A stretch of 41,145 nucleotides of DNA from Methanocorpusculaceae archaeon UBA425 (GTDB lineage: Archaea; Halobacteriota; Methanomicrobia; Methanomicrobiales; Methanocorpusculaceae): assembly GCA_002506085.1 (NCBI GenBank), contig DAWV01000021.1, forward strand, positions 111,903 through 153,047. The letters are read 5' to 3'. The position numbers were made by a program, and so were the translations under genes. The notes beneath the pieces are model-generated. The model saw only the letters and a list, made by a program, of their open reading frames with translations, was not told where the DNA came from and made no database searches. Positions 41,011 to 41,145 of this stretch are shown here, one piece after another; the first letter of the stretch is position 1; the number at the start of each line of letters is the position of its first letter.

Positions 41011-41145
41011 GCCGCTTTCAGCGTCAAATCCACCTCGCTTAAGGGGGAGGTGACCGAGTGTGGACGCATGAGAATTCCACCGCGAATAATCGCGAATCTA
41101 CGCGAATCGCATTTTTCCTGTTCCGCCCTCTTGACCTCGTCGTTT
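41011..41145. repeat. GTGTGGACGCATGAGAATTC block and CGCGAAT tract
   Basis: GTGTGGACGCATGAGAATTC and CACCGCGAAT match part of the 244-bp repeat (3200-3232, 10570-10602). CGCGAATCTACGCGAATCGC follows, as near 9964-10000. It continues to the window edge with no gene. Confidence 0.6.

Noticed and set aside
1..41145. tRNA, rRNA, replication origin or prophage genes
   Set aside because: I saw no cloverleaf-like sequence with a T-loop, no rRNA segments, no Orc1/Cdc6 gene and no phage structural genes.

Overview
The window looks archaeal, most likely a methanogen of the Methanomicrobiales (Methanocorpusculum-like). This is an inference from TATA-like promoters close to start codons, AglD-type glycosyltransferases, the toxin-antitoxin repertoire and the transposase types. 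No rRNA, tRNA or other marker gene is present to prove it.

Layout. (1) Bases 1-14,570 are an accessory zone with few genes: HepT/MntA, an AAA-DUF4143 ATPase, a Panacea/MazF-like pair, a lone DUF6088 (AbiEi-like) regulator, an intact RelBE pair, remnants of a second RelBE pair and of another RelE-like toxin, small DNA-binding-like proteins and a RhuM protein. Long gene-free stretches (about 8.7-10.8 kb and 12.2-14.6 kb) are full of short palindromic modules, duplicated 170-370 bp blocks and a ~70-bp tandem repeat. (2) Bases 14,573-35,797 are an AT-rich surface-glycan locus. It encodes a Wzx-like flippase, the core of a GDP-sugar route to CMP-legionaminic acid (PtmE, LegB, LegC, LegH, LegG, LegI, LegF), two Gfo/Idh/MocA oxidoreductases, a polytopic membrane protein, a capsule-type glycosyltransferase and a COG5610-type HAD protein. 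Set inside it is a six-gene acyl-carrier cassette: AcpS, ACP, an acyl-AMP ligase, LuxE-like, LuxC-like and FabG-like. (3) Bases 35,935-37,970 hold an IS1634-like element next to a truncated second transposase. (4) Bases 37,970-40,219 hold GT2 glycosyltransferases, one of them truncated. (5) The right end returns to palindromic modules.

How the genes may work together. PtmE would make the GDP-sugar. LegB, LegC and LegH would make the 2,4-diamino sugar. LegG, LegI and LegF would give CMP-legionaminate. The flippase, membrane protein and glycosyltransferases would assemble and export a glycan. Archaea do not use a bacterial ACP-based fatty-acid synthase for their lipids, so the ACP cassette is probably dedicated to making an acyl, hydroxyacyl or aldehyde group for this glycan; that role is inference.

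The most unusual non-coding signal is a family of ~50-55 bp double-hairpin modules. Their stems change sequence from copy to copy but keep pairing, many loops are GAA, and paralogous flanks in this window show filled and empty sites. One module sits in the loop of another and one lies inside an insertion sequence.
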